Shown here: positions 9,401 through 16,792 of the stretch, one piece after another | Layout of the letters: each line of letters starts with the position of its first letter | Position numbering within the stretch: position 1 is the first letter of the stretch | NCBI RefSeq assembly: GCF_002075885.1 | Contig: NZ_MDET01000012.1 | Span: forward strand, 213,144 to 277,143 | Direction: 5' to 3' | Origin: Manganibacter manganicus | GTDB lineage: Bacteria > Pseudomonadota > Alphaproteobacteria > Rhizobiales > Rhizobiaceae | Length of the DNA stretch: 64,000 bases | The notes under the pieces: generated by a model | What the model saw: the letters and a program-made list of their open reading frames with translations, nothing else | What the model was told of the DNA's origin: nothing | Database searches by the model: none | Program-made: the position numbers and the translations under genes

Positions 9401-12060
9401 GCCGCGACCTGATGGATGAAAGCACCTACAAGACCTTGCTGGCCGTGGCGCACATCTGCCTGCATACCCGCAACGGCAAGATCCTCGATCAGATCGAACG
9501 CGCGGAAGCCGCGGCCGTGCAGGCTCGAGACGAGGCGCAGCCCGGCGGCGCGTCGGCTTCGCGTAAATCTCCGGAGCCGGCGGAAGCTATGGCTGCCGTC
9601 ATGGAAGATGGCGAAAATGATCGCGCCGACGGTAATGGCTTGAGTTTGTGGAACGGCTTTGGCGGCTTCGACAATCACGGCCGGCACTATGTCATACGCC
9701 TCGATGGACGCCGCAGCACGCCGCAACCCTGGATCAATGTCATCGCCAATGAAGGGTTCGGCTTCCATGTGTCGGCCGAAGGCGCGGCCTTTACCTGGAG
9801 CCGCAACAGCCGCGACTACCAGATCACGCCCTGGACGAACGATCCGGTGACAAACAGGCCGGGCGAGGGGCTCTATATCCACGACAAGGACAGCGGCAAG
9901 GCGTTTTCGCCGATGGCCGCCGTCGTGCGTGATCCGGCGATGATGTACGAGACCTGGCACGGTCAGGGCTTTTCGACATTCCGCACCAGGCGCGGCCCGC
10001 TCTCGATGGATTATACCCATATCGTCGATCCAAAGGATCCGGTGCGGATTTCGCGCCTGCGTATCCAGAATGCCGGCGACAAGCCGGCGCGCCTGCGCAT
10101 CTATGCCTATGCCGAATGGGTGCTGGGCGGGCATCGCTCCAAGACCTCGGCGACCATCGTGCCGGCTCAGGACAAGGAGACAGGTGCACTCCTTGCGCGA
10201 AACCCTTACGGGCTCGACTACAGCGATCGTGTAGCCTTCCTCGCCAGTGACCAGGCGCCGCAATCCGTGACCGCCGATCGTCAGGAATTCCTGGGGCGCG
10301 GCGGCGGCAGCGACGCGCCGCGCGCCGTCCTGGCTGGTGCCAGCCTGTCCGGCCGTGTCGAAGTCGGGGACGATCCATGCGCCGCGCTCGCCCGTGACAT
10401 CGACGTTCCGGCAGGCGGCGATGTCACCTTGCTCTGGGTGCTTGGCGATGCCGAGACGGCCGAAGAAGCCACGACGCTGATCAAGCGTCATCTGAGCAAG
10501 GATTTCGACCGTCGCCTTGGTGAGAACGAGCGCAACTGGCGGGCTTTCCTCGATACCATTCAGGTCGAGACGCCCGATGAGGCGCTCAACGCCATGGTCA
10601 ACCATTGGCTGCCGTATCAGAGCCTTGCCTGCCGCATTCGTGCGCGCTCGGCCTTCTATCAGGCGAGCGGCGCCTTCGGCTTCCGCGATCAGTTGCAGGA
10701 TACGCTGGCCTTCTTGATGCATGATCCGAATCTTGCGCGTGACCAGATCGTCAACGCGGTCAAGCGCCAGTTCCCCGAGGGCGATGTGCAGCATTGGTGG
10801 CTGCCCCGCACCGGCGCCGGCGTGCGCACCATCATTTCCGACGATATCGTGTGGATGGCTCATGCCGTTGCGCGCTACATCGCCGTCACCGGCGACAAGG
10901 CTATTTTGAAGGAAAAAATTCCTTTCATTGAAGGCGAGAAACTCAGCGAAGGCGAGCACGACGCATTTTTCACGCCGGAGCAATCCAGGACATCCGTCTC
11001 GCTCTACGAGCATTGCGCCCTGGCGCTGGAACTTGCCATCAAGCGCAGCAGCGAGGCCGGCCTGCCACTGATTCTCGGCGGTGACTGGAACGACGGCATG
11101 AACAGGGTCGGCGAGAAGGGCAAGGGCGAAAGTGTCTGGCTCGGCTGGTTCCTGTTGAACACGCTGGGTGATTTCGCCCAGATCGCCAAGGCTGAGGGCG
11201 ACGCCAAGCGGGCGCAGGCGTGGGAAAAGCATGCCAAGCTGCTGAAAAAGGCGCTGGAAAAAACCGCCTGGGACGGCCAGTGGTACCGTCGTGGCAGTTA
11301 CGACGACGGTACGCCGCTCGGTTCGCATACATCCGACGAATGCCAGATCGATTCCATCGCCCAGTCGTGGAGCGTGCTTTCAGGCGAGGGCGATCCGGTC
11401 CGGTCGCAGACGGCAGTGAACCAGGTCATGGACAGGCTGGTCGATGAGGGACTGCAAATCGTCAAGCTGTTCACGCCGCCCTTCAGCAAAACCAAACAGG
11501 AGCCGGGCTATATCAAGAGCTATCCGCCCGGCGTGCGCGAGAATGGCGGGCAATACACCCATGCAGCCACCTGGTTCGTCATGGCATTGGCTGAAATGGG
11601 CCGCACCGACGACGCCTATCGATGCTTTTCCATGCTGAACCCGATCAACCATGCGCAGGATGAAGAGGCTGCGGAGCGCTACCGAGTCGAGCCCTTTGTG
11701 GTGGCTGCCGACATTTATGCGGGTGACAAGGGCGGCCGTGGCGGCTGGACGTGGTATACCGGTTCGGCGGGATGGCTCTATCGCGCGGCGGTGGAAGGCA
11801 TCCTTGGCATAGAACGGCAGGGCGATCACATTGTCTTTACACCGCGGCTTCCCAGCGAATGGGATGGCTATACGGCCAATCTCAAGACGAACGGGGCAAG
11901 TTACAAGGTCCGTGTCGTGCGCACCAAAGGTGCAAAAGGCGTGTCGCTTGAAGTAGATGGCCGCAAGATCAAGGGTTCCGCCTTGGAAATCAAGGCCAAG
12001 GGGCAAAGCGAGGTCCTCGTTCGCATTCCGCCGGTAACCGGAACCTCCGCATCGAAATAA
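3472..12060 (+). CDS. ndvB: Cyclic beta-1,2-glucan synthase (NdvB/ChvB/Cgs)
   Basis: A 2862-aa inner-membrane enzyme that makes cyclic osmoregulated periplasmic beta-1,2-glucans from UDP-glucose; its length matches Brucella Cgs and rhizobial NdvB. The glycosyltransferase part (about residues 400-1000) has transmembrane clusters near 415-465 and 805-950, the D628-A-D630 metal site in TLDADTRT and the Q775-H-R-W778 motif. A middle glycoamylase-like domain (about 1330-1520) has GISEAAYNARDRD and HNYMAHHSGMS. Two carbohydrate-binding/GH94-type regions follow. The C-terminal GH94 phosphorylase domain, which controls ring size, has GGDWNDGMN at 2536-2544. ATG 3472 is the only well placed start. The exporter ndvA follows beyond a terminator. 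Confidence 0.97.
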   Translation: MNIQTSPEKIENVTTRLPAEPEQPIRSTFLHEDTLRELGVSLAKGDVSDLAGLMPFDFQSRIRESAKKILEVYRSTNAAQAAGETITPAAQWLLDNNYVVEETIYQIKRDLPRRFYRQLPTLELADGSSVPRALALAWTYVAHCDSSISASMFKAIVEGFQSVEPMKIGEIWSLPSLLRFVLVENLRRLAVRVSRARDMRLAANSVADQVLASTDDARDLKILSRYKAHARDTTFATQLLYRLRDGSQNAGKALEWLEGELEKSGSDAEEIILDEHRTLSSGNVTTGNIIRGLRLINDVDWTVWFEEVSRLDALLRERTDFAALDFSSRDQYRAAIEKLALRSDRSEYDVAEKATELAGCATQVEGEVADPGKRADVGFFLVGPRRPELEAAIGYRPTLSQHFMWAFRKTGWLGIVLPVFVLTLLLLYVTGNALAALGLSVPVIALMLILFAVPASEGMLGFFNTIVLLFLKPSRLVGYDYKDEIPSDARTLVVVPSLIGSRDDVEESIRNIEVHHLANASDELYFALLSDWPDSKNEIGVTDTEILEFARSQLARLNARYPTKGTPRFHLLHRKRLYNPVQGCWMGWERKRGKLHELNLLLRGDSDTTFLPLDAPLPENVVYVMTLDADTRTTRDAVAKLVGKLAHPLNRPRYDAARQVVTAGYTILQPRITPSLTTGDDASFFQRVFSANRGLDPYVFAVSDLYQDVFGAGSFTGKGLYHVDAFEAALKDRFDENTVLSHDLLEGAIARSALVTDVELVEDYPTRYSVDASRQHRWARGDWQLLSFMLDPRSGVPALSRWKMVDNLRRSLTPIFWVMAAIAGWTLLPFTQAAQWQALLILALFMAPTFDVVNAILPKNRDATPRGHFSALAHDVLFGTAMVALKIVLMAHSAWMMGDAIVRTLYRLFVSRKNLLEWRTASQAGKSSSNDLGSYYGMMYGAVIIGLVGLIIPVLADSTGAFVAFFFALFWVGSPAFAWVISRSAETEDRLHLSAHDIHALRIAARRTWHYFETFVTEEHRHLPPDNFQENPTPVVAGRTSPTNIGVYLLSVVSARDFGWISLSDAAARIEATLSTIEGMTRDRGHLFNWYETRTLNPLYPLYISAVDSGNLAGHLVAVAAACAEWAEAPSVHLQGDFEGVLDAVAILNESLDALPDDRRQLRPLRQRLADRLDGMRRAVRTIKAQPEMASIRTINLAVLAGEIRKLAAAIHTEVGSSQSDVIVDWAARLEATCEAHVHDSHSDDTAVETLRGKLLELRRRARTFAFEMDFSFLMRPERKLLSIGYRVEEHQLDESCYDLLASEARLTSLFAVAKGDLPTEHWFKLGRPIVEIGYRGALISWSGSMFEYLMPPLVMKEPQGSILNQTSKLIIKRQIQYGRSKNVPWGISEAAYNARDRDMNYQYTNFGVPGLGLKRGLGQNTVIAPYATILAAQFMPREAVENLARLRSLGALGRHGYYDAVDFTPQRVPDGTDHAVVHNYMAHHSGMSIAAVADAVFEGRLRDRFHSDPVIESAELLLQEKAPREIPADTVRTEAEERPGKDESEPQSLDTRIVLDPAWALPATSLMSNGRYSVMISATGSGYSRWGELAVTRWQPDPTEDRLGSYLFLRDADTGEWWSATAEPRRANGETAHAIFSDDKASFVKTVRSLRSEVECIVVSEGNGEGRRITLHNDGATDRHIEVTSFAELVLGSEASDNAHPAFSKMFVETEIARNNGAIFATRRKRDAGEPDIAMAHFVTDPSSLARDTEAETDRRAFIGRGRTIANAAAFDSGARLGGHSGFTLDPIAALRRRVRVPANKKISLTFWTVVGPNRAELDEAMTRLDHPESFARQAMLAWTRSQVQTRHMELSLADAASVQKLARYLIYPNSYMRLQPDAIASGLGKQSSLWPTSVSGDYPIFAVRIDDVADIDIVAQALRFQEYMRARGLLTDLVVVNEQASSYVQDLQQAIESLCENSRLRGKELGPRQHIFAVRRDLMDESTYKTLLAVAHICLHTRNGKILDQIERAEAAAVQARDEAQPGGASASRKSPEPAEAMAAVMEDGENDRADGNGLSLWNGFGGFDNHGRHYVIRLDGRRSTPQPWINVIANEGFGFHVSAEGAAFTWSRNSRDYQITPWTNDPVTNRPGEGLYIHDKDSGKAFSPMAAVVRDPAMMYETWHGQGFSTFRTRRGPLSMDYTHIVDPKDPVRISRLRIQNAGDKPARLRIYAYAEWVLGGHRSKTSATIVPAQDKETGALLARNPYGLDYSDRVAFLASDQAPQSVTADRQEFLGRGGGSDAPRAVLAGASLSGRVEVGDDPCAALARDIDVPAGGDVTLLWVLGDAETAEEATTLIKRHLSKDFDRRLGENERNWRAFLDTIQVETPDEALNAMVNHWLPYQSLACRIRARSAFYQASGAFGFRDQLQDTLAFLMHDPNLARDQIVNAVKRQFPEGDVQHWWLPRTGAGVRTIISDDIVWMAHAVARYIAVTGDKAILKEKIPFIEGEKLSEGEHDAFFTPEQSRTSVSLYEHCALALELAIKRSSEAGLPLILGGDWNDGMNRVGEKGKGESVWLGWFLLNTLGDFAQIAKAEGDAKRAQAWEKHAKLLKKALEKTAWDGQWYRRGSYDDGTPLGSHTSDECQIDSIAQSWSVLSGEGDPVRSQTAVNQVMDRLVDEGLQIVKLFTPPFSKTKQEPGYIKSYPPGVRENGGQYTHAATWFVMALAEMGRTDDAYRCFSMLNPINHAQDEEAAERYRVEPFVVAADIYAGDKGGRGGWTWYTGSAGWLYRAAVEGILGIERQGDHIVFTPRLPSEWDGYTANLKTNGASYKVRVVRTKGAKGVSLEVDGRKIKGSALEIKAKGQSEVLVRIPPVTGTSASK

Positions 12061-12088
12061 AGGCAGCAGTGCGCCGTTGCCTTTATTT
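12055..12088 (+). terminator. Strong hairpin spanning the ndvB stop codon
   Basis: AAATAAAGGCA (12055-12065) and TGCCTTTATTT (12078-12088) form a perfect 11-bp stem with a 12-base loop, flanked by A and T runs on either side, so it could terminate in both directions. The ndvB TAA lies inside the left arm. It would largely uncouple ndvB and ndvA transcription. Confidence 0.75.
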
Positions 12089-12267
12089 TGCCGCAAGGTG
12101 GGCTTTTCACCTTTTATCTCAAGCTGTTAGAAGATCACGGCAGATTTCGGTCCGTTGCCATCTTTTGTTGGTCAAACCGGAACGGAAAGTGCATAGGGGC
12201 ATTGTTTTGCGACGTGCCAGTGGCTTCTGTGTTGGTACGCCCATTCATGGTTTCGCGGAGTAGTCGC

Positions 12268-14040
12268 GTGTCCCTTCTGCAAATTTACTGGAGAGCGCTA
12301 GGTTATCTGGCCGTCAACAGGAAGCGCGTCGCATTCATTTGCGGCGCCAATACTGCGTTGGCACTTGTAACCATTCTGGAACCCATCCTGTTCGGTCGGG
12401 TGATCGACGCCATATCCGGCGGCGGCGAACTCGTGCCGACATTGGCATTGTGGGCTGGCCTGGGCGCTTTCAACATCATCGCCTTCGTCTTCGTTGCACG
12501 CGATGCCGACCGTTTCGCCCACGAGAGACGGGGTACCGTGCTGTTCGAATCCTTCGAGCGCATCATTACCATGCCGCTTGCCTGGCATCATGAGCGCGGC
12601 ACGTCGAATTCGCTGCACACATTGCTGCGGGCTGTCGAAACGCTGTTCAGCCTGTGGCTGGAATTCATGCGTCAGCACCTTTCGACCGCCGTGGCTCTGG
12701 TCCTCCTGATCCCGACGGCTGTTTCTCTTGATTTGCGTATGTCGCTGGTGCTGATCGGGCTTGGCGCACTCTATTTCGTCATTGGTCGCGTCGTTATGCG
12801 CCGGACCAAAGAGGGGCAGGCCAGCGTCGAGCGCCACTATCACACCGTTTTCGCCCATGTGTCGGATTCGGTCAGCAATGTTGCGGTGCTGCAGAGCTAC
12901 AACCGCATCGGCCACGAAACCGAAACGCTCAAGCGCTACGTCAAATCGCTGCTCGATGCCCAATATCCGGTTCTCGACTGGTGGGCATTGGCCAACGCCC
13001 TGCACCGCCTGTCAGCGACAATCTCGATGATGGTCGTTCTGCTGATCGGCGCCTATCTGGTCACGCATGGCGAATTGCGCATCGGTGAAGTCATTGCCTT
13101 CACCGGCTTTGCCACTTTGCTGATCTCGCGTCTCGAGCAGGTATCGGCCTTCGTCAACCAGATTTCCGAGGCCCGTGCCAAGCTTGAGGATTTTTACCGG
13201 ATGGAGGATTCGTCCAAGGCCGTCGTGGAGCCGGAGGGCCTGCGCGAGCTCGGACCCGTTACCGGTCATATCCGCTTCGACAATGTCGGTTTCGAATTTC
13301 CGAATTCGGGGCAGGGATTGGACGACATTTCCTTCGAGGTTCCGGCTGGCCAGACCGTCGCCATCGTCGGACCGACCGGTGCGGGCAAGACGACACTGAT
13401 CAATCTGTTGCAGGGTGTCTTTACGCCCGCTCGCGGGCGAATCCTGATCGACGGCGTGGATACGCGCTCCGTAACCAGCCGCTCGCTCAGGCATGCCATT
13501 GCCACGGTGTTCCAGGACGCCGGCCTGCTCAATCGATCGATCGAGGACAACATCCGCATCGGCTGTGACAGCGCCGCCTACGAAGAGATCCATGCCGCGG
13601 CAAGGGCCGCCGTCGCCGAGGACTTCATTCTGTCCAAGGGTGAGGGCTATGACACGATTGTCGGTGAGCGCGGCGGCCAGCTTTCCGGCGGCGAGCGTCA
13701 ACGTATCGCCATTGCCCGCGCCGTTCTCAAGAACGCGCCGATCCTGGTGCTCGACGAGGCCACCAGTGCGCTCGATGTGGAAACCGAGGAACGGGTGAAG
13801 GGGGCGATCGACGATCTGCGGCGTAACCGCACCACCTTCATCATCGCCCACCGCCTGACCACGGTTCGCGACGCCAATCTGGTCGTATTCATGGATAAGG
13901 GCAAGGTGGTCGAAATGGGTTCGTTTGCCGAACTCTCACAGGCCAACGGCCGTTTCGCCTCGCTTCTGCGCGCTGGCGGTCTGGTCAATGACGAGGAGCG
14001 TCGTCGCCCTCGGCTCGCGCCGGTTGACGAAGCTGCCTGA
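12268..14040 (+). CDS. ndvA: Cyclic beta-1,2-glucan exporter, ABC transporter NdvA/ChvA
   Basis: A 590-aa half-size ABC exporter that moves cyclic beta-1,2-glucan from cytoplasm to periplasm. The N-terminal half is a six-span membrane domain (HERGTSNSLHTLLRA, EFMRQHLSTAVAL). The C-terminal ATPase has Walker A GPTGAGKTT (about 368-376), signature LSGGERQ and Walker B LVLDEATSALD. I choose the GTG at 12268 because GCGGAG lies seven bases upstream and the protein then begins VSLLQIYWRA, matching the MSLLKIYWRA start of known NdvA. An ATG at 12247 would add seven residues. A 207-base gap with a terminator separates it from ndvB, so it probably has its own promoter. Confidence 0.95.
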   Translation: MSLLQIYWRALGYLAVNRKRVAFICGANTALALVTILEPILFGRVIDAISGGGELVPTLALWAGLGAFNIIAFVFVARDADRFAHERRGTVLFESFERIITMPLAWHHERGTSNSLHTLLRAVETLFSLWLEFMRQHLSTAVALVLLIPTAVSLDLRMSLVLIGLGALYFVIGRVVMRRTKEGQASVERHYHTVFAHVSDSVSNVAVLQSYNRIGHETETLKRYVKSLLDAQYPVLDWWALANALHRLSATISMMVVLLIGAYLVTHGELRIGEVIAFTGFATLLISRLEQVSAFVNQISEARAKLEDFYRMEDSSKAVVEPEGLRELGPVTGHIRFDNVGFEFPNSGQGLDDISFEVPAGQTVAIVGPTGAGKTTLINLLQGVFTPARGRILIDGVDTRSVTSRSLRHAIATVFQDAGLLNRSIEDNIRIGCDSAAYEEIHAAARAAVAEDFILSKGEGYDTIVGERGGQLSGGERQRIAIARAVLKNAPILVLDEATSALDVETEERVKGAIDDLRRNRTTFIIAHRLTTVRDANLVVFMDKGKVVEMGSFAELSQANGRFASLLRAGGLVNDEERRRPRLAPVDEAA

Positions 14041-14049
14041 ACCTCTTTC

Positions 14050-14083
14050 CGCCTGCGACAATGCTTGTGCATTGCCGCAGGCG
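14050..14083 (+). other. Long hairpin between ndvA and ccmC
   Basis: CGCCTGCGACAATGC and GCATTGCCGCAGGCG form a 15-bp stem with one mismatch and a four-base loop. No T run follows, so it may stabilise the ndvA 3' end, act as a Rho-assisted terminator or be a dispersed palindrome. Confidence 0.6.
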
Positions 14084-14107
14084 GATGGGCAGGCTATGTA
14101 GCGGGCG

Positions 14108-14866
14108 ATGAGCGACACAAGCGCCCGCAGCACCCGCTGGATCGACCTGGCCAATCCGACGCGCTTCCTGGCGCTCGCGGACAGGCTGGTTCCGTGGCTG
14201 CTTGGCATCGCAGTGCTGATCCTGGCCGGCGGCCTGTATATGAGCTTTACCGCGCCGGGAGATTACCAGCAGGGCATTACCGTTCGCATCATGTATATCC
14301 ATGTGCCGTTCGCGTGGCTGGCCATGATGTGCTACACGATTATGGCGGTTTCAGCGCTTGGTACGCTGGTCTGGCGTCATCCGCTTGCCGATGTGGCGCT
14401 CAAGGCCGCAGCCCCGATCGGTGCGGTCTTCACCGCGCTGGCGCTGGTCACCGGTTCCATCTGGGGCAAGCCGATGTGGGGGACGTGGTGGGTGTGGGAC
14501 GCCCGGCTGACCTCCGTCTTCGTTCTTTTCCTGATGTATCTCGGCATTATAGCCCTGACCCGCGCGCTGGACGATGTAGCCCGCGCCGCTTGGGCCGCAG
14601 CCATTGTCACGCTGGTTGGTTTCATCAACATTCCCATCATCAAATTCTCGGTCGATTGGTGGAACACGCTGCATCAACCGGCGTCGGTTTTCCGTCTCGA
14701 CGGCCCGACGATCGATCCCAGCCTGCTTGAGCCATTGCTGGTTATGGCAATCGGGTTCACGGTGCTGTTTTTCGCGCTGCATATGATGGCCATGCGCACC
14801 GAGATCATGCGCCGGCGTGTCACCGCCATGCGCCGCATGGCGGCACGGCGGGCGGATCGTCAGTAA
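14108..14866 (+). CDS. ccmC: Haem exporter/handling protein CcmC
   Basis: A 252-aa six-span membrane protein of cytochrome c maturation system I; CcmC loads haem onto CcmE at the periplasmic face. The family tryptophan-rich motif appears as WGTWWVWDARL near residues 124-134. Periplasmic His positions lie in MYIHVPFAW (about residue 65) and WWNTLHQPAS (about 185). It starts 67 bases after ndvA. The usual partners ccmA, ccmB, ccmD and ccmG are not adjacent, which is unusual for Hyphomicrobiales. The product may serve both the cbb3 oxidase encoded nearby and other c-type cytochromes. Confidence 0.93.
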   Translation: MSDTSARSTRWIDLANPTRFLALADRLVPWLLGIAVLILAGGLYMSFTAPGDYQQGITVRIMYIHVPFAWLAMMCYTIMAVSALGTLVWRHPLADVALKAAAPIGAVFTALALVTGSIWGKPMWGTWWVWDARLTSVFVLFLMYLGIIALTRALDDVARAAWAAAIVTLVGFINIPIIKFSVDWWNTLHQPASVFRLDGPTIDPSLLEPLLVMAIGFTVLFFALHMMAMRTEIMRRRVTAMRRMAARRADRQ

Positions 14867-14968
14867 ACTGGTCTCTTCAACATCCGCTTGCCGGAACTGG
14901 AATCGACACGCAAACGCTGTTGGGCTATCGCTTCGGCAAAATCCTGTCGCGGCGAGGAGATACCGGCG

Positions 14969-15655
14969 ATGAAACGTTCCGAAATCAACAGAATCATCCG
15001 CGAGGCCGACGCCTTCATCCGCTCCTTCGGCTATGTCATGCCGCCCTTCGCCTATTGGACGCCGCAGCAGATGAAGGAAAGCCGCCAGAATTCGGCAGGT
15101 ATCTTCGACGCACGGCTCGGCTGGGATATTACCGACTACGGTCAGGGCAAATTCGACGAGCTCGGCCTATTTCTCTTCACCGTCCGCAATGGCCGCTTCG
15201 ATGACATGAAGAAGGGCGCCGGCATGCTTTATGCCGAAAAGATCATGATCTCGCGTAAGGACCAGCTCTCGCCCATGCACCGCCATGTCATCAAGGCGGA
15301 AGATATCATCAATCGTGGTGGCGGCAAGCTGGTGCTGGAACTGTTCATGCCGGACGCCGATGGCGGCATCGACCCGAAGGCCGAGGTTTCGGTGCCGGTC
15401 GATGGCACGGTCCGCAAGCTGGAGGCCGGCGGCTTGCTGAAGCTCGATCCGGGCGAAAGTGTAACGTTGTTGCCGGGCGTCTGGCACGCTTTTTGGGCTG
15501 AAGGCAAGGATGTGCTGATCGGTGAGGTTTCGACCGTCAACGACGATCTCACCGATAACATTTTCCGCGATCCGATCGGTCGCTTTTCAGATATCGAGGA
15601 AGATACCGTGCCGCTGCATCTCCTCGTTTCTGATTACGAACGCTGGGTTGGATAG
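14969..15655 (+). CDS. D-lyxose/D-mannose isomerase family protein (cupin)
   Basis: A 228-aa cupin-fold protein resembling D-lyxose isomerase (EC 5.3.1.15; formerly DUF1498). The ATG at 14969 follows GAGGAGA with an eight-base spacer. Metal-binding candidates are SPMHRHVIKAEDIINRGGG (two His about 92-94 and the following Glu) and the later LLPGVWHAFWAEG His near 177. Members interconvert D-lyxose and D-xylulose and also accept D-mannose. No sugar transporter or kinase is adjacent, so its physiological substrate is open. The last 22 bases overlap phaG on the opposite strand. Confidence 0.83.
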   Translation: MKRSEINRIIREADAFIRSFGYVMPPFAYWTPQQMKESRQNSAGIFDARLGWDITDYGQGKFDELGLFLFTVRNGRFDDMKKGAGMLYAEKIMISRKDQLSPMHRHVIKAEDIINRGGGKLVLELFMPDADGGIDPKAEVSVPVDGTVRKLEAGGLLKLDPGESVTLLPGVWHAFWAEGKDVLIGEVSTVNDDLTDNIFRDPIGRFSDIEEDTVPLHLLVSDYERWVG

Positions 15656-16032
15656 GTCGAGTCCGTCGCTTCGTCGCCCGTGCTTCCAGTATCAAGGGAC
15701 GGCACCCCGCTCATCCCTTCGGCACGGTCGCGATAGAGTGTCGCCCGCGCCAGAAGCATGAGGGTGACGGGCGTCGTGACGAAAACCATCACCGAGATCA
15801 GGATTTCGTGCAGCACCGGCCGCGATTGCACCATCGAAAAGAAGATCATCGAGGCAATGAGAATGCCGCCTGCGCCCCAGGTCGTGCCGAGCGTCGGAGC
15901 ATGGACGCGCTGATAGAACGTCTTGAAGCGCAACAGGCCGATGCAGCCGAGCAGAGTCAAGCTCGCGCCAAGCAGAAGGAAAAATGCGATAAGCAGCGCC
16001 GCCCATGGCGGCAGTTCGGCGAGTTCGGTCAT
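15634..16032 (-). CDS. phaG: Monovalent cation/H+ antiporter subunit G (PhaG/MnhG)
   Basis: A 132-aa small membrane subunit of the Pha/Mrp-type multisubunit K+ or Na+/H+ antiporter. It shows three hydrophobic spans and the family block LLGCIGLLRFKTFYQRVHAPTLGTT (about 27-51). The start overlaps the phaF stop as ATGA. It is the last gene of the operon and ends tail to tail with the isomerase-like gene, the two coding regions overlapping by 22 bases. The C-terminal 25 residues are polar and poorly conserved in the family. Confidence 0.92.
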   Translation of the reverse strand: MTELAELPPWAALLIAFFLLLGASLTLLGCIGLLRFKTFYQRVHAPTLGTTWGAGGILIASMIFFSMVQSRPVLHEILISVMVFVTTPVTLMLLARATLYRDRAEGMSGVPSLDTGSTGDEATDSTYPTQRS

Positions 16033-16310
16033 TCGATCACCTCGCCACGCATCAGGAATTTTGCCAGCGCCGCTGTCGAGACGAAGCCAAGCAAGGCGAT
16101 AACCAGCGCCATTTCAAAGAATACCGTGCTGTCGCTGCGGATACCAAGCGTCAGCAGCAGAAGCATGGCGCAGACATAAAGTGCGTCGAGCCCAAGAACG
16201 CGGTCCTGCGCGCGCGGCCCTCGAATGAGTCGATAAAGGCAGCAACCCATCGCCGCCAGCAGCATCAACTGCGCCACCGCCAGAGCCAGGACGAGGATGA
16301 TCGCGCTCAT
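16029..16310 (-). CDS. phaF: Monovalent cation/H+ antiporter subunit F (PhaF/MnhF)
   Basis: A 93-aa subunit with three transmembrane segments. The typical RLIRGPRAQDRVLGLDAL block (about residues 27-44) identifies the MnhF family, and the conserved Asp residues there are thought to matter for ion transfer. Both ends overlap neighbours by four bases (ATGA), so expression is tightly coupled to phaE and phaG. Confidence 0.93.
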   Translation of the reverse strand: MSAIILVLALAVAQLMLLAAMGCCLYRLIRGPRAQDRVLGLDALYVCAMLLLLTLGIRSDSTVFFEMALVIALLGFVSTAALAKFLMRGEVIE

Positions 16311-16792
16311 TCGAAAATCTCCATCAGGGGCGCTTCATAGCGTTGCTTGATCTGGGCGACACAGCGTTCTTCATCGTCAATGTCGAGCACATGCATCAGA
16401 AGCTTGCCGCTGGCCGCATTGTATTCGATCCAGGCCGTTCCCGGTGTGCCGGTGATGATACAGGCGAGGATCGCAAGGCCGGTCCGGTCGCGTAGTTCAA
16501 GAGGAACGACAACAAAGCCGGAACGGGCCTTGCCAGAACCGCCGCGAAGAACGAGGCCCGCGACGGCGATATTGGATTTCAGGATATCGCCAAAAACGGT
16601 CCAGGTCAGCGACGGGATTTTGATCCAGCGCCGCAACCGCGGTTTTGCCGGTTGCAGCGCGCCCATGACACGCGAGGCCGCCAGCGCGATAACGAGGCCG
16701 AGCAAGATCTGGCCGACGGAGAACCGGGTTAAAAGTAGCCACATCAACAGCAGGGACGCAGTCAGCAAGGGGTAGGGAAGAAGCCGTCGCAT
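16307..16792 (-). CDS. phaE: Monovalent cation/H+ antiporter subunit E (PhaE/MnhE)
   Basis: A 161-aa subunit. The ATG at 16792 overlaps the phaD stop (TGATG); the open frame extends into phaD but only the residues from MRRLLPYPLL look like MnhE. Two N-terminal spans are followed by a cytoplasmic domain with LELRDRTGLAILACIITGTPGTAWIEY, the best conserved block of the family (about 97-123). It belongs to the antiporter complex in the inner membrane. Confidence 0.93.
   Translation of the reverse strand: MRRLLPYPLLTASLLLMWLLLTRFSVGQILLGLVIALAASRVMGALQPAKPRLRRWIKIPSLTWTVFGDILKSNIAVAGLVLRGGSGKARSGFVVVPLELRDRTGLAILACIITGTPGTAWIEYNAASGKLLMHVLDIDDEERCVAQIKQRYEAPLMEIFE

Noticed and set aside
8815..11328. 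837-codon open frame on the minus strand inside ndvB, with others at 6784-7992 and 4960-6147
   Set aside because: They lie wholly antisense to a clear, full-length glucan synthase; their translations are Arg/His/Gln rich without domains, as expected for GC-rich shadow frames.
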